From: Diphasiastrum complanatum
Taxonomy: Eukaryota > Streptophyta > Lycopodiopsida > Lycopodiales > Lycopodiaceae
Reading direction: 5' to 3'
DNA: 64,000 nt
Assembly (NCBI GenBank): GCA_029204225.1
Contig: CM055102.1
Span: 48,020,870 to 48,084,869, forward strand
Part shown: positions 11,273 through 23,769 of the stretch, one piece after another
How positions within the stretch are numbered: position 1 is the first letter of the stretch
How the letters are laid out: each line of letters begins with the position of its first letter
Made by a program: the position numbers and the translations under genes
Notes under the pieces: model-generated
What the model saw: the letters and a program-made list of their open reading frames with translations, nothing else
Databases searched by the model: none
What the model was told of the DNA's origin: nothing

Positions 11273-11690
11273 TGTTGGGTTTATATGAAGCGAAATAATT
11301 GTATTGGGAATTGTTTATCAACTCTGATAACACTTTTGTTGAATACGAAATCTAGTCAAGAGAAAAACTCAACGTTAAATTATGAAAGAATCTTTACCTA
11401 TGATAGCCTTGCTTTCTTCGAGTCAGATATTCTGAATGAGTCATGGAATGAGTATTAGTACTAGGGAAAAGAATTATCAGAAATCATTTGTCAGTGCAAA
11501 CACACATAAAGAAAATAGAGAACCTATGCTAAGTTGTTGTGAATACAACAATCAGATCACGATCCTGTGCCCGAAAATGGTTCACCGTAGTAGCAAACTA
11601 TGTGCCGTGATCTTACTATGCTAGTTATAGATTGAATACTATCTATACTTCTCGAATTACTTTCATAGTTGCTGAGTGATCTTGGTGTGG
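11273..11690 (-). repeat. LTR, family B (5' LTR of element B)
   Basis: Adjacent to the primer site and ending CCCAACA on the minus strand. It is the inverted homologue of 3,990-4,449. The outer boundary is approximate because the two copies diverge towards it. Confidence 0.65.
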
Positions 11691-11699
11691 GAGAGTGCT

Positions 11700-12692
11700 T
11701 TCTAAGTGAATGTTACTATGTTTCATGATCTGTGATCATGTTTCAAATGAATTTTAACTCTCATAACAAGCAAAAATTGCTTTCTAGGAGGGTGCCAAGC
11801 ATGAAAAGCTCAATTGATTGTTGCCTAAGCCTCCAAGCACCAAATTGGGTGTATGAGGGCTTGAATTAGAGGAAATTCAGCCAATCTTTCAACTTGTTCC
11901 TCATGCCTAAAAGATCACAAGGATACATTGCTTTTTAATGTTTTGAGATCCCATACAGTTTTGAAATTGTACTGAACCTACTCACATACACTAGATAGCT
12001 TCAATACATCTTTGAGTACATGCATGCAATGTTTAAGACATAAGAAATTATTCATTTTATTAAAAGAACTGAAAAGGTATCAAAAACCATGTTTTTTGAC
12101 ATTTTTTAAACTTTTTCGGCATGTTTTGATGGATTTTAACCACATGCAAGCTAAATCAAAGCTAATCACCTAAATTCAATCTCAAGAAAGTACTAAAAGT
12201 TTTGATCTAGGCCAACATCAACTCTTAATGATTGTTTCTAGCCAAAACTATCAAATTTTGACCAAAACATAGTCAAGATGTGATATTTAAGGCATAATTG
12301 GCATAAACTCAATATAACCTATCATAATGACTAAAAAATTGAAAGAATTTTTTTAAAATCATCAATATACAATATATTTGATGAATTTCAAGCTCAAATA
12401 GTGAATACTACTTTAAAAAACCATTAAATTTTGAGTGAACTACGACTATGGCTATGGAGAAAGTCCGTAACAATGATCTTTAGGCTAAGAATGATCAAGA
12501 TTCTAGAAAACCACTGACTTGGAGGTTAATCCCATCACCAGGAAGGAAAAAAAAGAGCTATTACCAAAAAGTTACAAAATGTTGCATAAAGCAAAAAATG
12601 TTTCCAGCTTATGATTAATGCATACTGGAGTTTTGATACCATTGTAAAGATTGTCTACGGACTTAGGAACTTGTTGCAAATCCCAAAAGCAG
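11700..12692. other. No gene seen
   Basis: AT-rich sequence without a long frame, terminal repeats or recognisable protein motif on either strand. Confidence 0.6.
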
Positions 12693-12932
12693 AGCTGTAA
12701 GATCAAACCTCAATCAACTTCACCCTTGAGCAATGACGATTGAATACAAGAGAGGAGAGGATTCTAGCAATTGGATTCTGGAATTTGGATGTCGAGTGGG
12801 GCGAGTTTCTATAGCTGTAAGATCAAACCTCAATCAACTTCACCCTTGAGCAATGACGATTGAATACAAGAGAGGAGAGGATTCTAGCAATTGGATTCTG
12901 GAATTTGGATGTCGAGTGGGGCGAGTTTCTAT
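12693..12932. repeat. Perfect 120-bp tandem duplication
   Basis: Two units of 120 bp (12,693-12,812 and 12,813-12,932) are identical base for base, beginning AGCTGTAAGATCAAACCTCA, and the next four bases (AGCT) repeat the unit start. Perfect identity implies a very recent event or an assembly artefact. No frame crosses it. Confidence 0.95.
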
Positions 12933-13443
12933 AGCTACGTATAGATCCCATGAGCATAGGGATATTCCTCCACAACCCTAATCCTTTACTAAACTCATAT
13001 TAAATTGCTATTGATACTCCTCTACATGCATATAACCGACAAACATCATGCACTACTCCACATGTCCTAATTTTAGTGCCTGGCCCTCAAGAAGAAGATG
13101 AACAAGCTTCGTCTATTAGTTACATTTTTGGCCTAATTTAAAATAAATAGTCATAACTAATAAGCTCTTACACTAGCGTTCCTTATATCACATCAAGGAT
13201 TATTCCGAAATCCTCGGTAGAGGACATGGACGTAACACTAAGTATTCATCTTGGTAGCATTGAATTCATAAAAGTTAGGACTATCCATATACTAGGGATC
13301 AGAGTTGCTTGGATCAGAAGTAATGTTGAAGAAACAAGACGAGATGTCAATATTATCATGTATAGATTTCTCCTTTTATTTCCTTACAGTTTTCAGTTTT
13401 CAACCGTACTACCTGAAATTAGAAATCATATATTGCTAGAATA

Positions 13444-13673
13444 GTCTGTGCTTAACATAAATGCATATGATTTATGGGTTTCCATTGTCAAGAATGGGAA
13501 ATTTAAGCAATTTTAGAAATGTATAGCACTGCTACATAGTTATTCAGATCTGTTAACAGTCTGCGCTTACCATAAAGGCATATGATTTATGGGTTTCGAT
13601 TGTCAAGAATGGGAAATCTAAGCAATTTTAGAAATGCATAGCACTGCTACATAGTTATTCAGATCTGCAAACT
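13444..13673. repeat. 115-bp tandem duplication, diverged
   Basis: Two units (13,444-13,558 and 13,559-13,673) share nearly all bases, e.g. CATATGATTTATGGGTTTC and AGCACTGCTACATAGTTATT, with a handful of substitutions. It lies just downstream of the LBD exon, on the side where its second exon would be expected. Confidence 0.9.
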
Positions 13674-13781
13674 GATTTGAGAGAAGTCTTTACAATGTTG
13701 AAACTTAATTCTACTTGAATGGAGAACAATATGAATCAAAATGTGTATTGGTTTGGCTTCCTTGAAGATTGACATGCTTAC

Positions 13782-13958
13782 CAAAAGCATTTTTGAAACG
13801 TTGCTGGCGCCAAAGATCTTGTGAACACATGCAAACTTATGCGGCTCATTTGGTGGAAAGTAGGGCAGAAAAGGGCACTCCTGTGAACATCTTCTGCGCA
13901 AAAGCTTGCAGGCAGCACATGGCATAACTGAATTATGTGGGCTGTGAGAGCCAAGCAT
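13782..13958 (-). CDS. LOB-domain (LBD) transcription factor, first exon only
   Basis: LBD proteins are plant-specific nuclear transcription factors of organ boundaries and lateral organs. The reading from ATG at 13,958 shows the zinc-finger-like block CAACKLLRRRCSQEC (C-x2-C-x6-C-x3-C), PFLPYFPPNEPHKFACVHK and the start of the GAS block, FGASNVSKML. It ends at a good donor (GTAAGC) at 13,781, where many LBD genes carry their intron. The frame is open upstream to about 14,080, so an alternative N-terminus or earlier exon is possible. I find no second exon (rest of the GAS block, DPVYG, leucine-zipper-like coil) down to the tandem repeats. Either the intron is long or the gene is a truncated copy. 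Confidence 0.75.
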
Positions 13959-14099
13959 GCTCCTGTAATTCTTAGAGGTCTTCACCCGCCCGCTATCTCC
14001 TTTGATAGTCTCTTCGTTTTCCCTGCGATCAGAATTCTTGGCAGCCTCATCATCCAGAAAGAAACTCCAGCAAGTACACCGTTAAAAGATAGATCACAT

Positions 14100-15998
14100 A
14101 TCTTCTTTCAATCATTAGATGCATCTGAAGATTTAGCAACTCGTGTCAGGTCAGTACCTTTTTCTTGACATTCAGACATTGAAGCGTTTTCCAAGTCTTG
14201 ACCTCTTCAAGTTCAATCTTCAAACAGTTCATCTGCGAATGATTGGAGTTTTTCAGTATTCATGAACAAAATAATGGTGACTGGATGCGACACAAGCGCT
14301 GGTTGCTGCTACTGCTACTGATCTAACACCAGAACGGGAACACTACGCGTTAGATCGAGATTCAGATCGAGAGATACCAAGAGAGAGGGAGAGAGTTGAC
14401 CCTCTCGCGGCGGCGTAGGTGATGCCTCGGGAGTATTAACTTGATTAAACTATAATGACGTAAACTCGCTGCCTAAAACCAAACATTAACATTAAAGATT
14501 AATGTTGCTGATTAACAATAGTTTAAGAAGCTAAGCCTGAAGTTAAGAAGTTCAGCATGGTATACAAATTTCTATAATGACGGGATTAAAGTCAAATAAC
14601 TTGGACTTTAGAACGTGCATATGTTCTCTATCTTTACCTAGGCCTTACTCCCAAGAGTCAATAGTGTCACTATGGCTCAACTACATGGAGTCCTTACATT
14701 ACCTTGTGGAGGTGTTGTCCACCACATTCACTTTGAAGACTTTTCAAATATCATTTTGTTGCACCAATAAGTGAAGGGTGTTTACCTTTAGGGGAGCAGA
14801 GTCAATAAACTAATTAGGTCCTAAGTTCAATTCCTTGTTGATCATACCAACCATCAACACACAAAGTCCAACATGCAATCCAACATTTGTTCCATGAGAT
14901 GAGAGTGTTAGGGAACTAACCTAGCTTAGACATGATCCCAACAAAAGCACAACTAAGAGTTAACTTGGCATCACTTTAGCATGAGCTCTAAATAGCCATT
15001 CTAGAGCAATCCAAGCAAGCCAACTAACAAAATCAACATATTATGAGTGTTTTCCATATAAGCCAACGCAACGAAAGCACAAAGCTAGCGCTCACTTAGC
15101 AATCAACATCGCAATGAGCCTAACATCCTAGATAGTTACCCTCAGACAAGTTAGGTCACCAGACTCACCACTAAGAAAAGAAGTTGTAATTGGTCCTTTC
15201 AATTGGACTTGGCACAAAGGTGAAACCAAAAAAATAATCAATCCCAATGCTCATTTTCACCAATAATTGGTCAAAAGGTACTTTAAAAATGCCCTCATGT
15301 GGGGCCATCAATATAATAAGATGGGCAAGGAGGTTAGCTATTGATGGTAAGGGGAGTTAATAACACCAAATGTTGGACTCATGAACTTACATAAGATATC
15401 AAGTTGTGACTGCATGTCTTCCCGCATGATGATTTTGTCATTTAATGCCTTCCCTTGGTCTTGGCACATAGTGATGTTATTGCACTTTTTTCTAGAGAAG
15501 TTCATTGTCCATATAACTTGGGTTTGAAACCGCAACCAAGAGTGTAAAAATGGGATTGAAATTCTGTGGTAAGCAAACGAATGGCTAAATATGTCACTAT
15601 ATAAGAAGTAAGAGGACTCTCTACGTGTAGGCACGTTATGTTGGTGCATGTAGGGGTTGGAGGGCATGTGTGGGTCCTAAATGTGGAGCAGGTTGAGGCC
15701 TTGAGAATTGCACATATATCTGTAGATATGCTAGGCAAATAGACTATAGGAACGTGGGACAAGTTCAGTCACGCTGGAGAACTCTCTTATGTTCATACTT
15801 GGGTTGGAACACATTGGGATTGGATTGACCCATAAGCATAAGACTGGCTTAATATCCTTGATATATAAGAGCACAATCGATGCTTGTATCTTGTCTTGTG
15901 GCCCTAAGACGTTTCGGGCCTATAGATACAACATCTGGCATACAAGTAGGTGATCGATGGTTGATAGAGAATCTGAGGCTGAAGCAACTTTGTGTATG
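14100..15998. other. No gene seen; possible LBD promoter side
   Basis: 14,330-14,420 is a purine-rich and GC-richer patch (GAGAGAGGGAGAGAG, then CTCGCGGCGGCG) that could be the 5' leader or promoter of the minus-strand LBD exon. Beyond it I see no supported coding sequence. Confidence 0.4.
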
Positions 15999-16620
15999 CA
16001 GTATCTTGATTTTGAGGCAATCTATAGTGAGTCACCTACCACGCAAGCTGTTATGCATCTCTTTCCAATCTAGATTATTAGTATTTCACTATCACTATTA
16101 TTTATTCCAACATGCCAATAATAAACTTAAGAGAATGTCAGCATAGCGAAAGTGAATGCTGACTTCATGTAGTCATTCACAACAGTGAAGCACTTGGAGG
16201 CAGTGACTTAAATGAGAGAGAATTTAAATTTTTGATTTCTTGGACAGCTTTGCTCCTTTTCTAGCCAACGACAATGAGCAGTAGTATGATCTACTTTACA
16301 ACAAGCTGAGCAACTAATTCGCGGTATCTTGATTTTGAGACAATCGATTGTGAGTCACCTAGCCAAGCAAGCCGTTATGTACATCTTTCCAATCTAAACT
16401 ATTAGAATTTCACTATTAGTGATATTGATTCTTACATGCCAGTAATGAACACAATAGAATGTCACTATAGCTAAACGCTGACCTCATGCAGTCATTGGCA
16501 ACAGTGAAACTACTGGAGGCAGTGACTCTTACGAGAGACAGTAGCCGCTTTTCTGCTTCTTTAGCCCGTGGCAAAAGGCAGTAGTACGATCTGGCACTTG
16601 TAGTCACTGTTTGAGCAGTG
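15999..16620. repeat. Diverged tandem duplication, unit about 0.3 kb
   Basis: 15,999-16,320 and 16,321-16,620 align through GTATCTTGATTTTGAG, GTGAGTCACCTA, CATCTTTCCAATCTA, GCAGTGACT and CAGTAGTA. Substitutions and indels are frequent, so the event is old. No coding potential is evident. Confidence 0.75.
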
Positions 16621-17249
16621 ATATCAGCTAATAAGGAAAAGGACAATTGATTGCCGATGGAAATCATTTCAGATTAGAGAGCCTAACCAAAAATTATATA
16701 CAGATGATACCTATGTATACTGGCTGAGAGAAAACAGGGTGGGCAGTGATTTACTCCTGCGATTAACTATCTACAATTTAGTGGCAGAAAGCACCACGTC
16801 AGTTGCTTAAGGATAAGACTATGGCTTTAGTTCAACGACAACAAAAATCAGGTATATGAGTGATTGATTTCACCCTTAGCAGTCTGTCAAATAAAACTGA
16901 TCTCTTTAAAGCTGGGTGTTCAATTACAATGGTACTGGCGCTTGGAAATGGAATTCAACCCATGGGTCCAGGACCCAAGCTTAGAATTTGCAAGTCTTGA
17001 GTGACCGTTGAAGGCGTTGTTTCGATCACTGTCCGTTTTCCATGATTTGTACTTTCCCTTCGCTATTGCCACAATCTTTTAGAAAGGATTTTTGCACGCT
17101 ATGATTCGTACAGTAGCATAAGCGACGATGAAGCTAAGAAGCATCTTAGTTCCGGAACGAGGGTTTCAGAATGCGAATGGAACGATGGTTCCGGAAGGAT
17201 TTTCATTTTTTGAACTTTTTTTTTTGAAACAATTAAAAACTCTTTTTTT

Positions 17250-17540
17250 GTTTAGATTGATATGGAATTTGAATAGAGATGGATGGTGTGCCGCATGGAA
17301 GCCGTGATGAGTCATCACAAATTTAAGATTCAAGATGCAGTGAGAGATGGCAGACCTAGGCCTTACTACATGGAGAAGACAGAGAAGACAAACTGTAAAT
17401 ATGCGAAAAAGAAATTTCGAGAAAATTGAAACCGATTCAAGCAACAATGAGAGGCAGCAAAAATTTGAGGAGACTAGGAGACCTTCTCACTTGGGCACTG
17501 GCAGCGAGGACATTATCACGCCCATTTTGTAAGTCCATCT
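17250..17540 (+). pseudogene. DNA-transposase-like internal exon, fragment
   Basis: The plus strand reads RRQTVNMRKRNFEKIETD and then EETRRPSHLGTGSED before a donor-like GTAAG at 17,529. A homologous segment on the minus strand (20,900-20,620) reads KRMETTRPSHLGSGGQDS. The lysine-rich stretch followed by a small-residue HxGxxS block is reminiscent of the plant transposase family Ptta/En/Spm (PF03004). That family name is from memory and unverified. The piece is isolated from its first exon. Confidence 0.45.
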
Positions 17541-18542
17541 CATACCCATCAGTTGAACTTGACTTGTATTTTTAGATTTTGCACACCCTAGATTATATGC
17601 TTGTTTAGTACAATCACAAATTTGAATGTTTATGCATAAATCTGCCGAGGGGGGTCAAACACCCATGACAAGTACATGTACACGTATGCCCATACTAGGC
17701 AAGCATTACTCGAGTTATTGGAGAGGCAATCGGTGAGGATAAATTGTTATACTGCTTCTGAGGTATGGCTCTAAAATAGATTTTATGTTTCCTACATTCA
17801 CTAGTCTCTCTGGCTCTCACCACATTTTTCATAACACTAATTCATGTTTGATGCGCATGCAACTGATGTTGCTAGTTTTTTTCATTCTAGTCGATACGTA
17901 TGTACGTACATTTACTGATGTAGTTTATGTATATTTTTGAACTCTAACTATTTTGTAATTGGACTATATTTGGTCTTGGACCATTTATGTATGATTATTT
18001 TGTCATTTGTAAAGTGTCAACATGTAACTTTAATATTTGTAATTTAACGGAGTCAGTATTTTGTATTTGGACCATTTGTTCAATGAAATTCATTTATTTG
18101 GACTCGACATTGAATGAAACTTTTTTAAATGTAATTTATTTATGGAACTAAATAGGGTTCTTGTGATGATTTGCTTTTAGGATGAAGTTGGCCTCTAGTC
18201 TTTGTGTACGTATGCACGCTTACTGAATTAGTTTATATGTATTTCTATGGTTCAACTATTTATGTTCTTGGGCCATTATGTTTATGCTCTTGGACAATTT
18301 ATGTATGGTTATTTTGTTACTAATAATTGTCTTTAACATGTCTATAATTGCATCATGCATGAAATTTAACTCCAATAATTATAACTTTTAGGGTGAAATA
18401 GAGCCATTTAATTTTTATTATTACTCGTCATTGAACTAAACTCGTTGATTTGAACTTATTTCTTGCATTAGATTAAATAGGGTTGCAATTTCTAAAACTG
18501 TCTTTGGTTGCTTGCAGCAATTATCCCACACTTTATCCACTA
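17541..18542. other. No gene seen
   Basis: AT-rich sequence, possibly an intron or spacer of the transposase-like copies on either side. No recognisable motif. Confidence 0.45.
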
Positions 18543-18720
18543 TGTCTCATGGCACGTCTCCTAGTTAGGGATCTGGCCACAGTTGCAAGTCGTCCTATTT
18601 TTCCTCCATGAGTGATGATGAGGTCCTCGATTACATGGATGGGATGTCTTCCTTGCAAGTAGGCAAACTCATGGAGAGAATGAGGGATCAATGGGAGGCT
18701 CAGAGTTCTAGTAGATGTTG
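18543..18720 (+). pseudogene. Transposase-like first exon, copy 1
   Basis: ATG at 18,543 opens MSHGTSPS, a stop, then GSGHSCKSSYFSSMSDDEVL and DYMDGMSSLQVGKLMERM. Two homologous first exons lie on the minus strand at 21,895 and near 22,520. The shared pattern is a Ser/His-rich start, SSMSxDEV, then an LxR-rich helix. The in-frame TAG after SPS shows decay. Function is inferred only from association with the HxGxxS fragments. Confidence 0.5.
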
Positions 18721-19639
18721 GATTTATTCCTCTACTCTCTTGAATCTCATGTTAATGTAATTTCATTCATATCTACATGCATTGTCGCACATGATGCAGA
18801 AATGCTCTATTCTCGAAGGCAGGCAAGAGAATGGCAGTCCAACTTGTCGAAGTCACCCGACTTGTCGGAGTTGGTCGACTTATTAAACCCGATTTGGCCG
18901 ACTTAGCGGGGGAGTCCAACTTATCGACTCAACCGACTATTGTCAAGGGCCATCAAACAAATATTCTTACTCCATTCACTATCAACAGAGACACGCTCGA
19001 CTTCAAATAGTCGAAGCCTTCTCACGCCTAGTTCTGTTATTGTGCAACTACTTGGACAATGACAACAACAGCCACGATCTACTCTAGATGGCACAACGAC
19101 TCCACACCATCTTCTTGTACATACATCACTACAACATTCTGGAGGATTTCCGACCCTATTACCAAGGCTTTTATGAAGAATTTTTTTGAAAAAACATCAG
19201 AAACCTCGGTATACACGATGAAGTAAGCCTCAGAACAAGATCCTCGATAATTACCTTGGTAATTGAGGCTTCTTTATCTCATTTATGCTTTGTTTATAGC
19301 ACAGAGATACTGAGAAATATATCGAGATATATCCCTCTAAAAAGGCTATTAGTGGCATGTCTCTTCCGAGAGATGGTATATCTCTTTCAAAATGGCACTT
19401 TATTCCGAGGGTTACAAAATCAAAAAAAAAAAATAGGATAGAATGGAGCCAATTTATTGGCTCCATTTTGCCCAAAAAAGGACTCCATTTGACCCCAGGA
19501 GTCTTTTGCACCACTTCTTATGAAGCTGATAAGCAAAAACATTTGTTCATAATTGTTAATAAAAAAATCTGCAAAATTTATTTGAGTTACATTTTAAGCA
19601 CTTAAAAATGGATGAAGGAAACTTAATTTCAACATATAT

Positions 19640-20148
19640 ATATTCATACATAAATGTTCCAAATACAGAGATATGTTACAAATTGGATTATTGAAATATC
19701 TGATTATAATTAGATCCAGCTAAGTCGTCCTCATCCTGGCTATTGACGTCGCAATCAGACTCATGTGATTGTGATGCATGGGATTGAGACTGTGATATCT
19801 GCATCTAATGAAGATGAATCAGCTCTCTGAGAATGTGATGAGAGTGAAAATCAGATCACATGAATGTAGTGAGGTTAAAGTATGTCTTGAAGCCATATAT
19901 ACCTCAGATCTAGAATATCCATCCGAATGAAGGCACAAGAAAGACTTGAAGTTAGTGAAGAAAGGATTCCCCAAAAATCCAGATCATGTCAAACAGCAAC
20001 GAGAGGCCGCGAAGAAGCTACAGGAGACTTTAGAGACCTTCTCACCTTGGAAGCGGTGGCCAAGGTTCATAACCTTGTCAAATGGCTCCATTTTGTCCTA
20101 AAATTGGACTCCATGCAATTGAAGATCCATGTAGAGAACTTAACTTAA
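19640..20148. pseudogene. Scrambled transposase-like fragments
   Basis: 19,640-19,805 aligns with 20,160-20,300. On the minus strand both encode a terminal exon reading QISQSQSHASQSHES (here) or QVSQSHASQSHEFDD, each ending in AGSN. Next to it, 19,930-20,060 on the plus strand reads PDHVKQQREAAKKLQETLE, resembling the internal exon. Pieces of one gene family therefore lie side by side in opposite orientations. Confidence 0.45.
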
Positions 20149-20205
20149 GCAAATCATATATATCGATACATAAATGTTCCAATTACAAATATATATCATA
20201 ATGAA

Positions 20206-20720
20206 ATGCCTAATTATTAGATCCAGCTGAATCGTCCCCATGGTCATCAAACTCATGTGACTGCGATGCATGAGACTGAGATACCTGCATGCAATTAAGA
20301 TGTGTAAATTTTGTAAGTGATGTTGTTAAAGTGTCCGACCAAATGAATGTGGAAGTCAAAAGATATGTTGAAACCATAATACATACCACAGAATATCCAT
20401 CCCAGTCAATTCTCACTCCTTGTCTCTCCAATGATTTGAGTAATGATTGCATGTTATTGGAATATGCATACTGGTACTCCTCTTTTGTGGGAGACCGCTT
20501 TACGATAGATTTCTATATTAGCCGACAAATCGGTGATTGTAGTTTAATTTAAGCAAATTCACAAATAAAATATAAATTACGACAATATCAAATTCAACTT
20601 ATGGGTGGAGAGACTTACAAAATGGGCATGAAAAGAATCTTGGCCGCCACTGCCCAGGTGCGAGGGCCTCGTCGTCTCCATTCGCTTCTTAGCTGCCTCA
20701 CTTTCTATCTTGAAACTATC
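20206..20720 (-). pseudogene. Transposase-like C-terminal exons
   Basis: On the minus strand, 20,720-20,620 reads KRMETTRPSHLGSGGQDSFHAHF. Next is KRSPTKEEYQYAYSNNMQSL and LERQGVRIDWDGYS (20,510-20,400) with a donor. An intron of about 110 bp follows to an acceptor at 20,288, and the final exon is QVSQSHASQSHEFDD...AGSNN with a stop at about 20,212. This is the best-preserved 3' half of the family. The likely first exon is at 21,895 on the same strand. Confidence 0.5.
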
Positions 20721-21399
20721 TGGATTTTCTCAAAATTCTTTCTTTGAAAACCTTTAATCATCCTCGTGCACATTGTATGGCCTAGATTTTCCAACTCTCA
20801 CCGCATCTCAAATCTCCGATTTGTAGTGGCTCATCACGCCTCCCATGCGTCGTCCCATCTAGATTCAGTCAAATTTCAAATCAGAGGAGGGGACTTAAAA
20901 TTCTCTATACAACTTGTCAATGACATAATTCTTTTCCTCATCACTTTGTTTGTGCCAGTCCTTGAAAATGTCTCTATTGAAGACCACATGCGTGAGTTGC
21001 CTCATGCGAGTGATGATGCGACCATCGCGGTGATCCTCCACTATGTGCTTCTCCGCATCTATGTCATAGGACGACTAGACATCAGCTGATGGAGAGGTGG
21101 CAAAGGGAGTGTCGAGAGGAGTGGGGGAGCTGACTATAATAGAAAAAATTTGGAGAGGAGTTTGAAGGCGATCACGAGAAGGGTGAGGAGGGGTATAAAG
21201 AAGAGAAGGTTGGGGAGGAGTTTGAGTGGAAGTGTAAGCAACACAGTTTTGAATGGAAAAAAAAATGGGTGGAGTGGCCTGACAAGAGGGATCACGGTGG
21301 CATGGAGACCCCGTAGGGGACATGGGTACCGAAGAAAGAACAATGTGAGGAGAGAGTGTGGGGGTGTTGAGATAATCAAGTGTGATAGATGCAAAAGTC

Positions 21400-21895
21400 A
21401 AAGTACCACACGCATCCGTATTGCTTTCTGAGTTAGGGTTTCTCGAAGTAAGGAATCCCTACGATGAGGCGCAAGATGGATGTGATGGACTCGAGGCCGC
21501 ATGAAGCATGACATCATCGGCGTTATCGCCACAACAAGAGCCGCAGCTAAGGCGACTCCTCCTACGATCTCTCTTTTCCAGGTCGGAATGTCGGAAAGAG
21601 GCACTGGCATTAGAGTGCGTGAGGGAGGGACTCCCGTCGGATAGACCCTCGTGGAAGGGGGGAACACCTCGGTCGGAGGGTTGTGGGGACTGGATCTTCT
21701 CAGAATGAGATGATGTGGACAACCTACCCAAACTCCGTGCATCCCAACGAGCACGTAGTCTCTCCATGATCCTACCTGCACACGAGGGGAGCATCCCATC
21801 CATATAACTGAGACTTCATCGTGACTCATGGATGAAAAATAGGACAACCCAGGATTGCGACTAGATCTGTGACTTGGAGATGTGTCATGAGACAT
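21400..21895 (-). pseudogene. Transposase-like first exon, copy 2
   Basis: Opens MSHDTSPSHRSSRNPGLSYF and SSMSHDEV. After a frameshift near 21,800 the other frame continues GRIMERLRARWDARSLG, SSHSEKIQSPQPSDRGVPPF and HEGLSDGSPSLTHS. It is the least decayed of the three copies. Low-complexity Ser/Pro text and the absence of a catalytic domain in this exon limit the call. Confidence 0.5.
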
Positions 21896-22199
21896 TCAGG
21901 ATACGATTGGGATAATTGCTGCAAGCAATAAAAGATATTTTTAGAAAATACAACCTTGTAGAGTTAATGATTGCAAGAAATAAATTTCAATAAATGAGTT
22001 TAGGGTTTGGGGTCGAATAAAAAAAGTGACTCTTTGCATTCAACTATAGATGAATAAATTGCAGTACACCACAATAATCACAAATAACCATAGTATTACA
22101 CTTTATAAAAAGTAAAGTAAACATTTCTACATGGTTTAGGGCCAAATACAGTTCAATTACATAACTAGTCAACATTCAAGATTACATTAAAAACTAGCT

Positions 22200-22520
22200 A
22201 CATCGAAAGATGATTGGCAAATGGCAGTAGCGCGATGGGTGGGGGTGCGACCCTTGTCAGAGTGACCCTCACGGAAAGGAGAAACATGTGACTAGTCTAC
22301 ACAAGGAGTTGATTGAATCTCCTCGGCCAATGATGTGTACTCAACAAATCTGCTGGAGCTACGAGCCATCGAGCCCTCAATCGCTCTAAGACCCTATCCT
22401 GTTGCAAGAAAAGCAACTGATAAAGGTAGCTAATGAGATCAGTCTGGATCATAGAGGAAAGATGGGATGACCTGTGACTATGGCCTGAATTCTAGCTAGG
22501 GGATCCACCATATGACATAA
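22200..22520 (-). pseudogene. Transposase-like first exon, copy 3
   Basis: From the ATG near 22,520 the minus strand reads MSYGGSPS, a stop, NSGHSHRSSHLSSM, and later VSPFREGHSDKGRTPTHRA. It matches copies 1 and 2 in order and spacing, including a stop at the same place as copy 1. It is followed upstream by the CT microsatellite. Confidence 0.45.
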
Positions 22521-22590
22521 TGGGGGCAATGGAATACGAGGGATAAATACTGTAGACAACCAATGAGAGTCTCAAAAATAGTAAAGAAAA

Positions 22591-22696
<106 letters not shown>

Positions 22697-22699
22697 ATA

Positions 22700-23769
22700 G
22701 GCTAAAAATATAGAGTATTGTGAAACAGATGCCAAAACATTTATGTATATTGACTCATAGCTACAACGTCAACACCAATACATATATTGTCCATTCACAA
22801 CCATTTCAAGTTCAAACAACAATGATCATCCAAATTAAACCGCATTGAGGCTCATTGGCCCCACAAGCGACTCGTACGTAACGAGGGGGTGTCTCTTCTA
22901 TGATGACACTGAAGTGGACCATGGTGTGTAAGCTCTTGGCAGTCCTTGAGGCTGACAGTTCGTAGCATCGAAGAAAGAAAAGGATGCTACTACTTCGAAG
23001 TCAAAATGGTTACATGTGGACACTTGTTCAAATCCAAATGAACCTCATGCAACCTTTTAGACTTATTGAGTTTGAAGTAGCAGACACACTTTTCTCTCTT
23101 CGATGTGGTGAACCTTGAGGTTCAAGAACGTCAACGGCCTGCACACCATCGGCCTCTTTGATGTTGTCATTTATAGGCGAAATACCCAATCGGCACAAAC
23201 AACTCTATTGTGGAAGCATGAAACATAAACGAATGGCATCATACTTACACGCACACACACACTCTAAACCCTAAACCCTAAACACACACGAAGAAAAAAG
23301 AGAGAGAGAACATAGTAGGGTGCTAATCAAAACTCCCAAACCATACGATTATATCCTATTCCATAATGTCACCACATGCTCCCTCCCTACGGCATTTGGG
23401 CTTTCTTGTGAAACTTATCGTCCAACAAGAAACACTTGAACCATGTGTCATGTGCCAAATCCCAAACAAATAGCAATAACAATGAAGTAAAGCCAGAAGC
23501 AAGAAAAATACAAGACAATCATGATAGAATATCAATAAAAAGCTAGAAACATGGAGATCTCAATGGAATCACATTATCAATGAAAGGAATAGTACAAGGC
23601 AATGCAATTGGAGCATTGATTTATGTGGATAGGGCACATGAGACCTAGCAATGGAGATCCCTATGGCTTGCATTCACAAGGAAGCTAGAAGCTCTTTAAA
23701 ACATATTCCATAGTTTCTCTTAATCGGAACCTAGGCTGTAGAGAAGTAGTTTGTAGATAGTTTTCTACC
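22700..23769. other. No gene seen; short telomere-like tract
   Basis: No supported coding sequence. At 23,264-23,284 there are nearly three units of the plant telomere repeat (CTAAACCCTAAACCCTAAAC) next to a CA-rich stretch. Such short interstitial tracts also occur in plant 5' leaders (telo boxes), so no chromosome-end meaning should be read into it. Confidence 0.7.

Noticed and set aside
15338-15762. Two overlapping minus-strand frames of 86-109 codons
   Set aside because: His/Cys/Thr-rich text without domain features, no splice or promoter signals, and neighbouring frames equally open.
21075-21431. Pro/Ser/Leu-rich and Arg-rich overlapping frames on both strands
   Set aside because: Low-complexity sequence next to the transposase-like first exon; none carries a domain and they overlap each other.
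23264-23284. Chromosome end or telomere junction
   Set aside because: Fewer than three repeat units, with ordinary sequence on both sides. Best read as an interstitial telomere-like tract.
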